DNA of 64,000 nt, from positions 76,291 through 140,290 of the forward strand of contig JYOE01000017.1 of NCBI GenBank assembly GCA_000955875.1, written 5' to 3'. Made by a program: the position numbers and the translations under genes. This DNA is from Terrabacter sp. 28. Lineage in GTDB: Bacteria > Actinomycetota > Actinomycetes > Actinomycetales > Dermatophilaceae. Below the pieces are notes generated by a model, which saw only the letters and a program-made list of their open reading frames with translations, searched no databases and had not been told where the DNA came from. This document shows, piece after piece, positions 35,976 through 44,155 of the stretch (position 1 is its first letter; each line of letters begins with the position of its first letter).

Positions 35976-37546
35976 GCGCGCGTCGCGGGCGCCCGCCCTA
36001 CGTGGCCGCCATCGACCAGGGGACGACGAGCACCCGCTGTCTGGTGGTCGACGCGGACGCCACCGTCGTCGGCAGCGCGCAGACCGAGCACCGGCAGCAC
36101 TACCCGGCGCCGGGCTGGGTCGAGCACGACGCCGAGGAGATCTGGCGCAACACCGTCCACGTCGTCGAGGCGGCCCTGCGCGACGCGGGACTCGAGGCCG
36201 CCGACATCGCGGCGTGCGGCGTCACCAACCAGCGCGAGACCGTCGTGGTGTGGGACCCGGCGACCGGCGAACTCGTGCACCCGGCAGTGGTGTGGCAGGA
36301 CACGCGTACGGCCGAGGTGTGTGCGCGTCTGGCCGACGACCCGGCCACCGTCGAGCGCGTGCGCGCGATCACCGGGCTGCCGCTGTCGACCTACTTCAGC
36401 GGGCCGAAGATCGCGTGGGTGCTCGACCACGTGCCGGGAGCCCGTGAACGAGCCTGCGCGGGTGACCTGCTCGTCGGCACGGTGGACTCCTGGCTCGTCT
36501 GGAACCTCACGGGCGGCCCCGACGGAGGGGTGCACGTCACCGACGTCACGAACGCGTCGCGCACGCTCCTCATGGACCTGCGGACTCTCGCCTGGAGCGA
36601 CGAGCAGCTCGACCGCCTCGACGTGCCGCCGGCGGCGCTGCCCGCGATCCGCAGCTCGTCCGAGGTCTACGGCACCGGCCATCCCGGGAGCCCCCTGCCG
36701 GGCGTTCCCGTGGCCGGCGCGCTGGGTGACCAGCACGCCGCCCTCGTCGGGCAGGCCTGCTTCGAGCCCGGCTCGTCCAAGAGCACCTACGGCACCGGCG
36801 GCTTCCTGCTCGCCAACACCGGTGAGGAGATCGTCCGCAGCGACCACGGGCTGCTCACGACGGTCGCCTACCAGCTGGGCGAGAGGCCGCCGCACTACGC
36901 GCTCGAGGGGGCCGTCGCCGTGGCCGGCGCCCTCATCCACTGGCTGCGTGACCGCCTGGAGCTGGTCCGCGACGTCGCCGAGGTGGAGACGCTCGCGGCG
37001 AGCGTGCCCGACAGCGGGGGCGCCTACGTCGTGCCCGCCTTCTCGGGACTCTTCGCCCCGCGCTGGCGACCCGACGCCCGCGGCGTCATCGCGGGCCTGA
37101 CGGCCTACACCTCGCGGGCGCACCTCGTGCGGGCGGCGCTGGAGGCCACGTGCTTCCAGACGCGCGAGGTGGCCGACGCGATGCGTGCCGACACCGGCCG
37201 TGACCTGGACGAGCTCAAGGTCGACGGCGGAATGGTCGCCAACTCGCTGCTCATGCAGCTGCAGGCCGACGTGCTGCAGGTGCCGGTCGTCGCCTCCGAG
37301 GTGACCGAGACGACCGCGCTCGGCGCAGCGTTCGCCGCCGGCCTCGCGGTCGGCGTGTGGGACAGCCCGGAGGCCGTGGCCCGGGTGCGCCGTGTCGGTC
37401 GGCGGTGGGAACCCGACCCCGGCTCGACGCTCGCCACCATCGGCTGGAGCGGCTGGAACAACGCCGTGGACCGGTCGCTCGGCTGGGCCACCTCCGAACC
37501 CGTGCCCCACCCCCAGCCCGAACCCCTCGTCAAGGAGACGTCGTGA
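35972..37546 (+). CDS. glpK: Glycerol kinase
   Basis: A 524-residue FGGY kinase. YVAAIDQGTTSTRCLVVD is the GlpK N-terminal signature, followed by GVTNQRETVVVWD (substrate-binding Arg-Glu), VDSWLVWNLTGG, TNASRTLLMDL, GALGDQHAALVGQ, and SKSTYGTGGFLL. It phosphorylates glycerol to sn-glycerol 3-phosphate. The GTG start overlaps the exporter stop and the stop overlaps glpD, so it belongs to the sulfosugar operon. Its presence fits sulfoquinovosyl glycerol as the imported substrate, because hydrolysis releases glycerol. Confidence 0.93.
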   Translation: MSARRGRPPYVAAIDQGTTSTRCLVVDADATVVGSAQTEHRQHYPAPGWVEHDAEEIWRNTVHVVEAALRDAGLEAADIAACGVTNQRETVVVWDPATGELVHPAVVWQDTRTAEVCARLADDPATVERVRAITGLPLSTYFSGPKIAWVLDHVPGARERACAGDLLVGTVDSWLVWNLTGGPDGGVHVTDVTNASRTLLMDLRTLAWSDEQLDRLDVPPAALPAIRSSSEVYGTGHPGSPLPGVPVAGALGDQHAALVGQACFEPGSSKSTYGTGGFLLANTGEEIVRSDHGLLTTVAYQLGERPPHYALEGAVAVAGALIHWLRDRLELVRDVAEVETLAASVPDSGGAYVVPAFSGLFAPRWRPDARGVIAGLTAYTSRAHLVRAALEATCFQTREVADAMRADTGRDLDELKVDGGMVANSLLMQLQADVLQVPVVASEVTETTALGAAFAAGLAVGVWDSPEAVARVRRVGRRWEPDPGSTLATIGWSGWNNAVDRSLGWATSEPVPHPQPEPLVKETS

Positions 37547-39264
37547 ACGTACGCGACCGCATCGACCCTGCCCACCGGGCCTCCACGTGGGGCGAGCTCC
37601 AGGACGGCGCCTTCGACGTGCTCGTCATCGGGGGAGGGGTGACCGGCGCGGGCGTGGCGCTGGACGCGGCGACCCGCGGGCTGCGAACCGCCCTCGTCGA
37701 GATGCGCGACTTCGCGAGTGGCACCTCGTCGCGGTCGAGCAAGCTCTTCCACGGCGGCCTGCGCTACCTGGAGCAGCTGAACTTCACCCTCGTGCGCGAG
37801 GCGCTGCACGAGCGTGAGCTGATGCTCACCCGGCTCGCGCCGCACCTCGTGCGCCCGGTGCCGTTCCTCTACCCGCTCAAGGGCCGGGTGTGGGAGCGGC
37901 CCTACGTCGGTGCGGGACTCGCGCTCTACGACGCCCTTGCCGGTCGCAGCAGCGTGCCGCGGCACCGCCATCTCAGCCGCACCGGCGCACGCGCCCTGTG
38001 CCCGGCGCTGCGACCCGACGCGCTGGTCGGTGCGCTGCAGTACTACGACGCGCAGGCCGACGACGCCCGACACACCCTGACAGTCGCGCGCACGGCGGCG
38101 CACTACGGCGCCGTCGTCCGCTCCTCGACGAGGGTCGAGGGCCTGGTCCGCGACGGCGGCCGGGTCGTCGGCGCGGAGCTGCGCGACGTGGAGACGGGGG
38201 CGCGCGCGACCGTCCGCGCGTCCGTCGTCGTGAACTGCACCGGCGTGTGGACCGACGACGTGCAGGAGCTCGCCGACACGAGGGGTCGGTTCCGCGTGCG
38301 GGCGTCGAAGGGCGTGCACCTGGTCGTGCCGCGCGACCGGATCAACTCCGAGACCGGCCTCATCCTGCGCACCGAGACCTCCGTGCTCTTCGTCATCCCG
38401 TGGGGCAACCAGTGGCTCGTCGGCACCACCGACACCGACTGGAACCTCGACAAGGCCCACCCGGCCGCCAGCCGCTCCGACATCGACTACATTCTCTCGC
38501 AAGTCAACTCGGTGCTGACGACGCCGCTGACGCACGACGACATCCTCGGTGTCTACGCCGGCCTCCGGCCACTGCTGTCGGGGGAGTCCGAGGCCACGAG
38601 CCAGCTCTCGCGCGAGCACGCCGTCGCCCGACCGCTGCCGGGCCTCGTCAGCGTCGCCGGCGGCAAGTACACGACCTACCGGGTCATGGCCCGCGACGCC
38701 GTCGACGCAGCCGTGCGCGACCTCGACCGTCCCGTCGCGCCGTCCGTCACGCACCGGACGCCCATCCTGGGGGCCGAGGGCTACGAGGCGTTGAGCAACT
38801 CCCTCGAGTCCTTGGCGGCCGAGTGGTCCCTTCCGACCTGGCGCCTGCGCCGGCTGCTCGACCGCTACGGCAGCCTCGTCGCCGAGGTGCTCGAGCCGAC
38901 CCGCGAGGACGCGAGCCTGCGCGAGCCCCTCGACGGCGCAGACGAGTACCTGCGTGCCGAGATCCGGTATGCCGTCACCCACGAGGGTGCGCTGCACCTC
39001 GACGACGTGCTCACCCGGCGCACCCGCATCTCGATCGAGGTCGCCGACCGCGGGGTGGGTGCGTCGTCGGGCGTGGCGGCTCTCGTCGCACCCCTGCTGG
39101 GCTGGGACGAGGCGACGACGACGGCGGAGGTGCAGGCGTACGCCGACAGGGTGCGCGCCGAGCGGGAGTCGCAGACCCACACCGAGGACCTGGACGCCGA
39201 CGCCGTGCGACGGGCTGCCGCCGACCCCCGCACCCTCCACGGCGACGGGCAGCCGCGAGGCTGA
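37543..39264 (+). CDS. glpD: FAD-dependent glycerol-3-phosphate dehydrogenase
   Basis: A 573-residue membrane-associated flavoenzyme converting glycerol 3-phosphate to DHAP, passing electrons to the respiratory chain. N-terminal dinucleotide fold FDVLVIGGGVTGAGVALDAATRGL, then SRSSKLFHGGLRYLEQ, all GlpD hallmarks. A C-terminal helical DAO_C domain begins near residue 400. AAGGAG precedes the GTG, which overlaps the glpK stop. Its DHAP product is the same as the aldolase product, so both halves of sulfoquinovosyl glycerol reach glycolysis at one point. It is the last gene of the operon. Confidence 0.94.
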   Translation: MNVRDRIDPAHRASTWGELQDGAFDVLVIGGGVTGAGVALDAATRGLRTALVEMRDFASGTSSRSSKLFHGGLRYLEQLNFTLVREALHERELMLTRLAPHLVRPVPFLYPLKGRVWERPYVGAGLALYDALAGRSSVPRHRHLSRTGARALCPALRPDALVGALQYYDAQADDARHTLTVARTAAHYGAVVRSSTRVEGLVRDGGRVVGAELRDVETGARATVRASVVVNCTGVWTDDVQELADTRGRFRVRASKGVHLVVPRDRINSETGLILRTETSVLFVIPWGNQWLVGTTDTDWNLDKAHPAASRSDIDYILSQVNSVLTTPLTHDDILGVYAGLRPLLSGESEATSQLSREHAVARPLPGLVSVAGGKYTTYRVMARDAVDAAVRDLDRPVAPSVTHRTPILGAEGYEALSNSLESLAAEWSLPTWRLRRLLDRYGSLVAEVLEPTREDASLREPLDGADEYLRAEIRYAVTHEGALHLDDVLTRRTRISIEVADRGVGASSGVAALVAPLLGWDEATTTAEVQAYADRVRAERESQTHTEDLDADAVRRAAADPRTLHGDGQPRG

Positions 39265-39285
39265 CGTCGGTGCACCACACTGGGT

Positions 39286-39300
39286 CGCGCCTCCGGCGCG
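39286..39300 (+). terminator. Small hairpin after glpD
   Basis: CGCGCC-TCC-GGCGCG (39286-39300) lies 22 bp after the glpD stop and ahead of the next start. A 6-bp GC stem without U-tract; modest evidence for a terminator at the end of the sulfosugar operon. Confidence 0.4.
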
Positions 39301-39330
39301 CCGGGTGACGCGCTGCGTATCCTCGGCCGG

Positions 39331-40158
39331 GTGCGCGGTCGAGGATCGAGAGCGACCGGCAGACCGGCGGGCCGGCGGCGACGGCTCGGACGGGTCCCGG
39401 GCGGCGGGGTGTCCGTGGGCCTGGCCGTCCTCGGCACGGCGTGGGTCGTCGGTCACGGGCTCCAGATGCCGATCGAACAGCCGGCGACGGGCTCACTCGT
39501 CGACGTCGTCGACACGACGCCGCTGACCGCACCGGCCGAGCGGGCATCAGGGCGGCCCGGGGGCAAGGGGGCCGCCCCGGTGTCCGTCCAACCGGACCCG
39601 ATCTGGGTGTCGCGCATCTCGTCGCGCACCGGCATCCCCGTCGTGGCGCTGCGGGCCTACGGGCGGGCCTCGATCCTCGCGGTGGCCGACCTCCCGGACT
39701 GCCACGTGGGCTGGACGACGCTGGCCGCCGTCGGCCGGGTCGAGTCGGTGCACGGCACGCTCGGTGGCGGACGCCTGCTGAAGAGCGGTCGGACCTCCCG
39801 ACCCATCGTCGGGCCTGCTCTCGACGGCGAGGGAGGAGTGGCGCCCCTACGACCTGACGCCGCCGGCGTACGCCTGCACGGGGACCCCACGTGGGACCAC
39901 GCCGTGGGGCCCATGCAGTTCCTGACGAGCTCGTGGGAGCGGTTCGGCGCGGACGCGGACGCGGACGGCGTCGCCGACCCGACTGACATCGACGACGCCG
40001 CGTGGGGCGCGGCACGGCACCTGTGCGCCGGCGGGGTCGACCTGAGCGACGGGCGTGCCTGGGCGCGAGCGGTCTTCGGCTACAACGCCTCCGACGCGTA
40101 CGTCCGGCGCGTGCTCGACATCGCCGACGACTATGCCCGGGCGGCCGCGCGACGCTGA
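39331..40158 (+). CDS. Membrane-anchored lytic transglycosylase (SLT_2/MltB-like)
   Basis: A 275-residue protein with a basic N-terminus and one membrane or signal helix (GGGVSVGLAVLGTAWVVGHGLQ). The extracytoplasmic domain is a lysozyme-like transglycosylase: catalytic Glu in AAVGRVESVHGT, then GPMQFLTSSWERFG, DPTDIDDAAWGAARHLC and VFGYNASDAYVRRVLD. It should cleave peptidoglycan between MurNAc and GlcNAc. GTG start at 39331. Not obviously linked to its neighbours; it is convergent with the creatinase gene. Confidence 0.85.
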   Translation: MRGRGSRATGRPAGRRRRLGRVPGGGVSVGLAVLGTAWVVGHGLQMPIEQPATGSLVDVVDTTPLTAPAERASGRPGGKGAAPVSVQPDPIWVSRISSRTGIPVVALRAYGRASILAVADLPDCHVGWTTLAAVGRVESVHGTLGGGRLLKSGRTSRPIVGPALDGEGGVAPLRPDAAGVRLHGDPTWDHAVGPMQFLTSSWERFGADADADGVADPTDIDDAAWGAARHLCAGGVDLSDGRAWARAVFGYNASDAYVRRVLDIADDYARAAARR

Positions 40159-40190
40159 GAGCCGGCCGCTGAGCCCGGCCCCACTGCGGT

Positions 40191-40226
40191 GGCGCCCGGC
40201 CCTCCGCCAGCGGAGGACCGGGCGCC
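40191..40226. terminator. Strong bidirectional hairpin terminator
   Basis: GGCGCCCGG (40191-40199) pairs with CCGGGCGCC (40218-40226), and the inner CCTCCG-CCAG-CGGAGG (40201-40216) extends the stem with one mismatch between them. It lies midway in the 83-bp gap between convergent genes and should terminate both transcripts. Confidence 0.75.
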
Positions 40227-40241
40227 TGTCGGTGCGCCGCG

Positions 40242-41492
40242 TCAGCAGGGAATGATGTTGTGCTCGGGGCCGAACGGGAACTTCGTGATGTTCTCGGCGC
40301 CGTCCTCGCCCACGACGAGGATGTCGTGCTCGCGGTAGCCGCCCGCGCCGGGCTCGCCGTCGAGGACGGTGATCATCGGCTCCATCGACACGACCATGCC
40401 CGGCTCGAGCACGGTGTCGATGTCCTCGCGCAGCTCGAGGCCGGCCTCGCGGCCGTAGTAGTGCGACAGGACGCCGAACGAGTGGCCGTAGCCGAACGTG
40501 CGGTTCGGCAGCAGCCCGTGTCCGACGTAGATCTCGTTGAGCTCGGCGGCGATGTCCTTGCAGACGGCACCGGGCTTGATCAGCTCGAGACCGCGGCGGT
40601 GCACCTCGACGTTGATCTCCCACAGCTCGAGCGACCGCGCATCGGGCTCGCCGAGGAAGAGGGTGCGCTCCAGGGCCGTGTAGTAGCCCGAGGTCATCGG
40701 GAAGCAGTTGAGCGACAGGATGTCGCCGCGCTGCAGGGTGCGGGTGGTCGCCCAGTTGTGGGCCCCGTCGGTGTTGATGCCCGACTGGAACCAGACCCAG
40801 GTGTCGCGGATCTCGCTGTCGGGGAAGGTGCGTGCGATCTCGTGGACCATCGCTTCGGTGCCGATGAGGGCGACCTCGTACTCGCTGATGCCCTCGCGGA
40901 TCGCGGCGCGGATGGCCTCGCCGCCGAGGTCGCCGATGCGGGCGCCGTGCTTGATGACCTCGATCTCCTCTGCGGACTTGACCATCCGCTGGCGCATCGC
41001 GTCCTGGGCCACGTCGACGAGCTCGGCGCCGCCGAGCACCGCCTGCAGCTTGGCGTGGGCGTCGAGCGAGAGGGTGTCGAACTCGACGCCGACGCGGCGC
41101 GGCATGATGCCGCGCTGCGCGAGGGCCTCCTGGACGCCGTGCTGGAAGTTGTCGCGGCGCCAGTCGGTGTAGACGATGTTCTCGCCGTAGCTGCGACGCC
41201 ACGGCATGCCGGCGTCGATGTTGGCCGTGACGCTGACCTGTTCGGTCGGGGTGACGACGAGGGCGTACGACCGGCCGAAGTAGGTGAAGAGGAAGTCGGA
41301 GTAGTACTTGATGCCGTGGTAGGAGGTCAGCACGACGGCATCGAGCCCCTTGGTCGCCATGATCTGGCGAAGGCCGGAGAGGCGGCGCTCGAACTCGGCG
41401 TCGGAGAAGGTCAGGGGGACCTTGGTGCCGTTGTGCAGTTCCTTGAGCCGCTCGAGCTCGCTGACCGACGTGACGGGGGTGGCGATGGACAT
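40242..41492 (-). CDS. Creatinase (creatine amidinohydrolase)
   Basis: A 416-residue M24-fold amidinohydrolase that converts creatine and water to sarcosine and urea. Length and motifs match the Pseudomonas enzyme: FGRSYALVVTP (substrate-binding Arg), PWRRSYGENIVYTDW, catalytic His in TDGAHNWATTR, Glu in ALERTLF, and EHDILVV near the C-terminus. The metal ligands of aminopeptidase P are replaced, as in true creatinases. It follows creatininase by 12 bp in one operon. Xaa-Pro dipeptidase is the main alternative, but the creatinine genes around it make that unlikely. Confidence 0.9.
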   Translation of the reverse strand: MSIATPVTSVSELERLKELHNGTKVPLTFSDAEFERRLSGLRQIMATKGLDAVVLTSYHGIKYYSDFLFTYFGRSYALVVTPTEQVSVTANIDAGMPWRRSYGENIVYTDWRRDNFQHGVQEALAQRGIMPRRVGVEFDTLSLDAHAKLQAVLGGAELVDVAQDAMRQRMVKSAEEIEVIKHGARIGDLGGEAIRAAIREGISEYEVALIGTEAMVHEIARTFPDSEIRDTWVWFQSGINTDGAHNWATTRTLQRGDILSLNCFPMTSGYYTALERTLFLGEPDARSLELWEINVEVHRRGLELIKPGAVCKDIAAELNEIYVGHGLLPNRTFGYGHSFGVLSHYYGREAGLELREDIDTVLEPGMVVSMEPMITVLDGEPGAGGYREHDILVVGEDGAENITKFPFGPEHNIIPC

Positions 41493-41504
41493 GGTGGATC
41501 TCCT

Positions 41505-42323
41505 TCAGGGGGTGGTGAATCCGGGGGTGGCGTTGGCCGGGATCAGGTCAGGGGTGGTGCGAAGCTCGGCGCCGATCGACTCGGCGAGCGCGGCTGACGT
41601 CCGGTCGAGCAGCAGACGGCCTGCGCTCTCGGAGGCGGCGGCTGCGGAGGAGAGGCACCCGGAGATGGGCGTGAGCTCCGGGCGGACCGGGAGGCGGTCG
41701 TAGCGGGGCAGCTGTGCTGCCGGGAGGTCCATCACGCGATCGAGGTGGACGAGCTCGGGGTGCAGGTGCAGCATCAGCGAGGTCTCGAGCACGCCGCCGT
41801 GCTCGACGTCCCAACCGGGGAACGTGCCGCGGTAGATCTCCTCGATCGTCTCCTCGTCGACGAAGTCCCAGTAGGACAGCAGGATCACCGACACGTCCTG
41901 CCCTCGCTGCTGCAGCTCGGTCGTCGCGAGCTCGACGCCCTCGTAGAGGAACTGGTAGTTCTCGAAGTGGCCGTTGAGGAAGACGACCTGCCGCGCCCCG
42001 TGGCGCGCGAACTCGAGCGTCAGCGTCCGGGCGATCGCGATGACGGTGGCCGCGTCGAGGCTCGTCGTGCCGGCCAGGTGGTTGCCACCGCCCGAGCGCT
42101 GCTGCGACTTGTAGCCGTACGTGACGGGCGCCGCGACGATGCCGTCGACGGCCTCGGCCAGTCGGGTGCTCATGGCCTTGGCGAGCAGCACGTCGGTCTG
42201 CAGCGGGAGGTGGGGCCCGTGCTGCTCGATCGCGCCGACCGGGACGATGACGGGCGCACCGCCACCGATCTTCTCGCGGTAGGTGAAGGCGTCGAGCTCC
42301 TCCATGAGGACGGTGGTGGGCAT
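41505..42323 (-). CDS. Creatininase (creatinine amidohydrolase)
   Basis: A 272-residue metal-dependent amidohydrolase converting creatinine to creatine. Metal ligands are visible: E and H in PVGAIEQHGPHLPLQTD, the Asp of that segment, and H and E in FLNGHFENYQF; a further catalytic segment is GWDVEHGGVLETS. TYGYKSQQRSGGGNHLAGTTSLD is highly similar to the Pseudomonas enzyme as I recall it. It is transcribed between the permease and creatinase genes. FAPy deformylase and mycofactocin MftE share the fold but not these neighbours. Confidence 0.9.
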   Translation of the reverse strand: MPTTVLMEELDAFTYREKIGGGAPVIVPVGAIEQHGPHLPLQTDVLLAKAMSTRLAEAVDGIVAAPVTYGYKSQQRSGGGNHLAGTTSLDAATVIAIARTLTLEFARHGARQVVFLNGHFENYQFLYEGVELATTELQQRGQDVSVILLSYWDFVDEETIEEIYRGTFPGWDVEHGGVLETSLMLHLHPELVHLDRVMDLPAAQLPRYDRLPVRPELTPISGCLSSAAAASESAGRLLLDRTSAALAESIGAELRTTPDLIPANATPGFTTP

Positions 42324-42368
42324 GGCTGCTCCTGAACGGGTCCGGGGGTGCGGGCAGGGTCCAGCGCT

Positions 42369-42403
42369 GCGGTGGGTGGGTCGTGGGCGTTCCCACCCAC
42401 CGC
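42369..42403 (-). terminator. Hairpin between permease and creatininase genes
   Basis: GCGGTGGGTGGG (42369-42380) and CCCACCCACCGC (42392-42403) form a perfect 12-bp stem with an 11-base loop. Transcription runs leftward, so it lies 18 bp after the permease stop and 46 bp before the creatininase start. Probably an attenuator or mRNA-processing site setting the ratio of transporter to enzymes. Confidence 0.65.
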
Positions 42404-42420
42404 GCGCCGGTGACGGGGGG

Positions 42421-44001
42421 TCAGTGCGCGGGCGCAGAGACCTCGGTCGGGGTCGTGGCCGGCCGACCGGGGGAGTGAGCGTGGTCTGCGTCGTGCGCGC
42501 ACGCGTCGCCGTGGTCGCGGAGGTAGTCCTCGTCGGCCAGGTCGGTCCTGATGCCCAGCGGCACGCCGTGGTGGATGCGGTCGCGGAAGCGCGGGTAGCC
42601 GAGGGCGAGGTAGAGCAGCCCGGACGTCAGCGTGCCCGCCAGCCACGAGAGGTCGACGCCGCCCATGGCCGTCGCCGCCGGGCCCTGGAAGGCCGGGAGA
42701 CCCCCGTACATGAACACCCACGTCATGAAGAGGCCGCAGACGAAGGCGACGATCGCCGACCAGTTGACGGCCTTGAGGCGGGTGTCGCGCGGGTTGACGA
42801 AGAGGTAGCCGAAGGTCTTGTGACGGCGTTCGAAGACGAAGTAGTGCACGGCCATGATGCCGCCCCACGTCGCGACCCAGGCCGCGATGGCGATGATCCA
42901 GCCGTCGAGCAGCGTCGCGAAGTCCTCGGCGAAGAGGAAGCCGATGACGGCGCACATCGACAGGCAGCCGACGATGACCGAGAGCTTCTTGCGGCCGATG
43001 CGGATGTCGAGCGCCTGGAACGCGACGCCGAACGTGTAGAGGTTGATGATGTTCGTCGCGATGGGTCCGTGGATCACGAGGAGGATCACGGGGATCGCCA
43101 TCGCGCCGAAGCTCTTGACGACGAGCTCACCGGGGTCGGCGGTGCCGTGCATCGTCGCCAGGCTGGCGCCGAGCACGCCGAGCCAGACGACGGGCAGGAA
43201 CTGGCCGAGCACCGAGGTGAGGTAGAGCTTCCACGGCGGGATGCGCTTGGAGACGAACCGCGAGTAGTCCGGCGCGTAGGTGAACCAGCCGATGCCCCAG
43301 CCGATCCCGATCGCGGTCATGATGCCCGACATGGCGGCCCACCGCTCTCCGCCGGTCAGCACCTTTCCGGGAGGGCCGGCGTAGCCCCAGTCGATCGGCA
43401 GCTGGGTCCAGGCGATGACCGACATGACGACGAGGACGAGGATCGTCGGGGGCATCGTGATGCGCTCGAACTTCGCGATGGCGCTGTAGCCGCGGTAGCA
43501 GATGCCGACCTGGATGCTCATGATCACGGCGGCGACGCCGATCTTCCAGGCGAGGTTGGACGCGTCCGGGTCGACCCAGCCGATCTTGGCGAAGAGCGCC
43601 ATGACGAGGTCGAGGATGACCCACGTGTTGACGGCCGACCACCCGACCGCGACGACGGCCTGGATGGCGGCGGGGAGGTAGGCGCCGCGCCGGCCGAACG
43701 CACCGCGGGCGAGCAGCATGCCGGTGGCGCCGGTCTTCTGCCCGAGCAGCACGAAGAAGCCGAACCCGACCATGCCGATGATGTTGCCGACGACGAGAAC
43801 CGTCATCGTGTCGGCGAAGCCGAGACCGAGCTGGATGCCCAGCGCGCCGAGGATCCAGTTGATCGGAGCGACGTTCGCCCCGGCCCAGATCCAGAACTGT
43901 CCGGAGACCTTGGTCGTTCGGGCGGACTCCGGCACTGGCTGGAGCACGTCCTCTACGGAATGGGTCACGTCTTCCGAGTGACTCTTGGTGGAAAGGCTCA
44001 T
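42421..44001 (-). CDS. NCS1-family (CodB-like) permease, probable creatinine/creatine transporter
   Basis: A 526-residue membrane protein of the nucleobase:cation symporter-1 family with about twelve helices. WIWAGANVAPINWILGALGIQLGLGF is the NCS1 substrate-site helix, and GWFTYAPDYSRF is a signature. Its charged His/Asp-rich C-terminal tail is cytoplasmic. Position at the head of the creatininase-creatinase operon makes creatinine the best candidate substrate; the ring resembles hydantoins and pyrimidines that NCS1 proteins carry. Divergent from the PucR regulator gene. Confidence 0.85.
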   Translation of the reverse strand: MSLSTKSHSEDVTHSVEDVLQPVPESARTTKVSGQFWIWAGANVAPINWILGALGIQLGLGFADTMTVLVVGNIIGMVGFGFFVLLGQKTGATGMLLARGAFGRRGAYLPAAIQAVVAVGWSAVNTWVILDLVMALFAKIGWVDPDASNLAWKIGVAAVIMSIQVGICYRGYSAIAKFERITMPPTILVLVVMSVIAWTQLPIDWGYAGPPGKVLTGGERWAAMSGIMTAIGIGWGIGWFTYAPDYSRFVSKRIPPWKLYLTSVLGQFLPVVWLGVLGASLATMHGTADPGELVVKSFGAMAIPVILLVIHGPIATNIINLYTFGVAFQALDIRIGRKKLSVIVGCLSMCAVIGFLFAEDFATLLDGWIIAIAAWVATWGGIMAVHYFVFERRHKTFGYLFVNPRDTRLKAVNWSAIVAFVCGLFMTWVFMYGGLPAFQGPAATAMGGVDLSWLAGTLTSGLLYLALGYPRFRDRIHHGVPLGIRTDLADEDYLRDHGDACAHDADHAHSPGRPATTPTEVSAPAH

Positions 44002-44117
44002 GTGGGGACTGCTTTCGTCGTTGAAAACCCCTGAGGATGAATGGCCGGCTGCGACAACGGTAGGATCTGCCTTCCGTCCCTTCCAGACTCACACTGTCTC
44101 CTCTCACGGCCCGACCA

Positions 44118-44134
44118 GGTGACAAAGTGTCACC
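44118..44134. promoter_or_regulatory. Palindromic operator in the permease/PucR divergent region
   Basis: A perfect 17-bp inverted repeat, GGTGACA-AAG-TGTCACC, sits 21 bp before the pucR-type start and 117 bp from the permease start. Likely the binding site of the adjacent PucR regulator, controlling itself and the creatinine-uptake operon. Confidence 0.65.
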
Positions 44135-44155
44135 ACCACTGCGAGGGTGACTGCT

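Noticed and set aside
40242..41492. Reading the creatinase as Xaa-Pro dipeptidase or aminopeptidase P
   Set aside because: Motifs follow creatinase rather than the metal-ligand set of the peptidases, and creatininase and sarcosine oxidase flank it.
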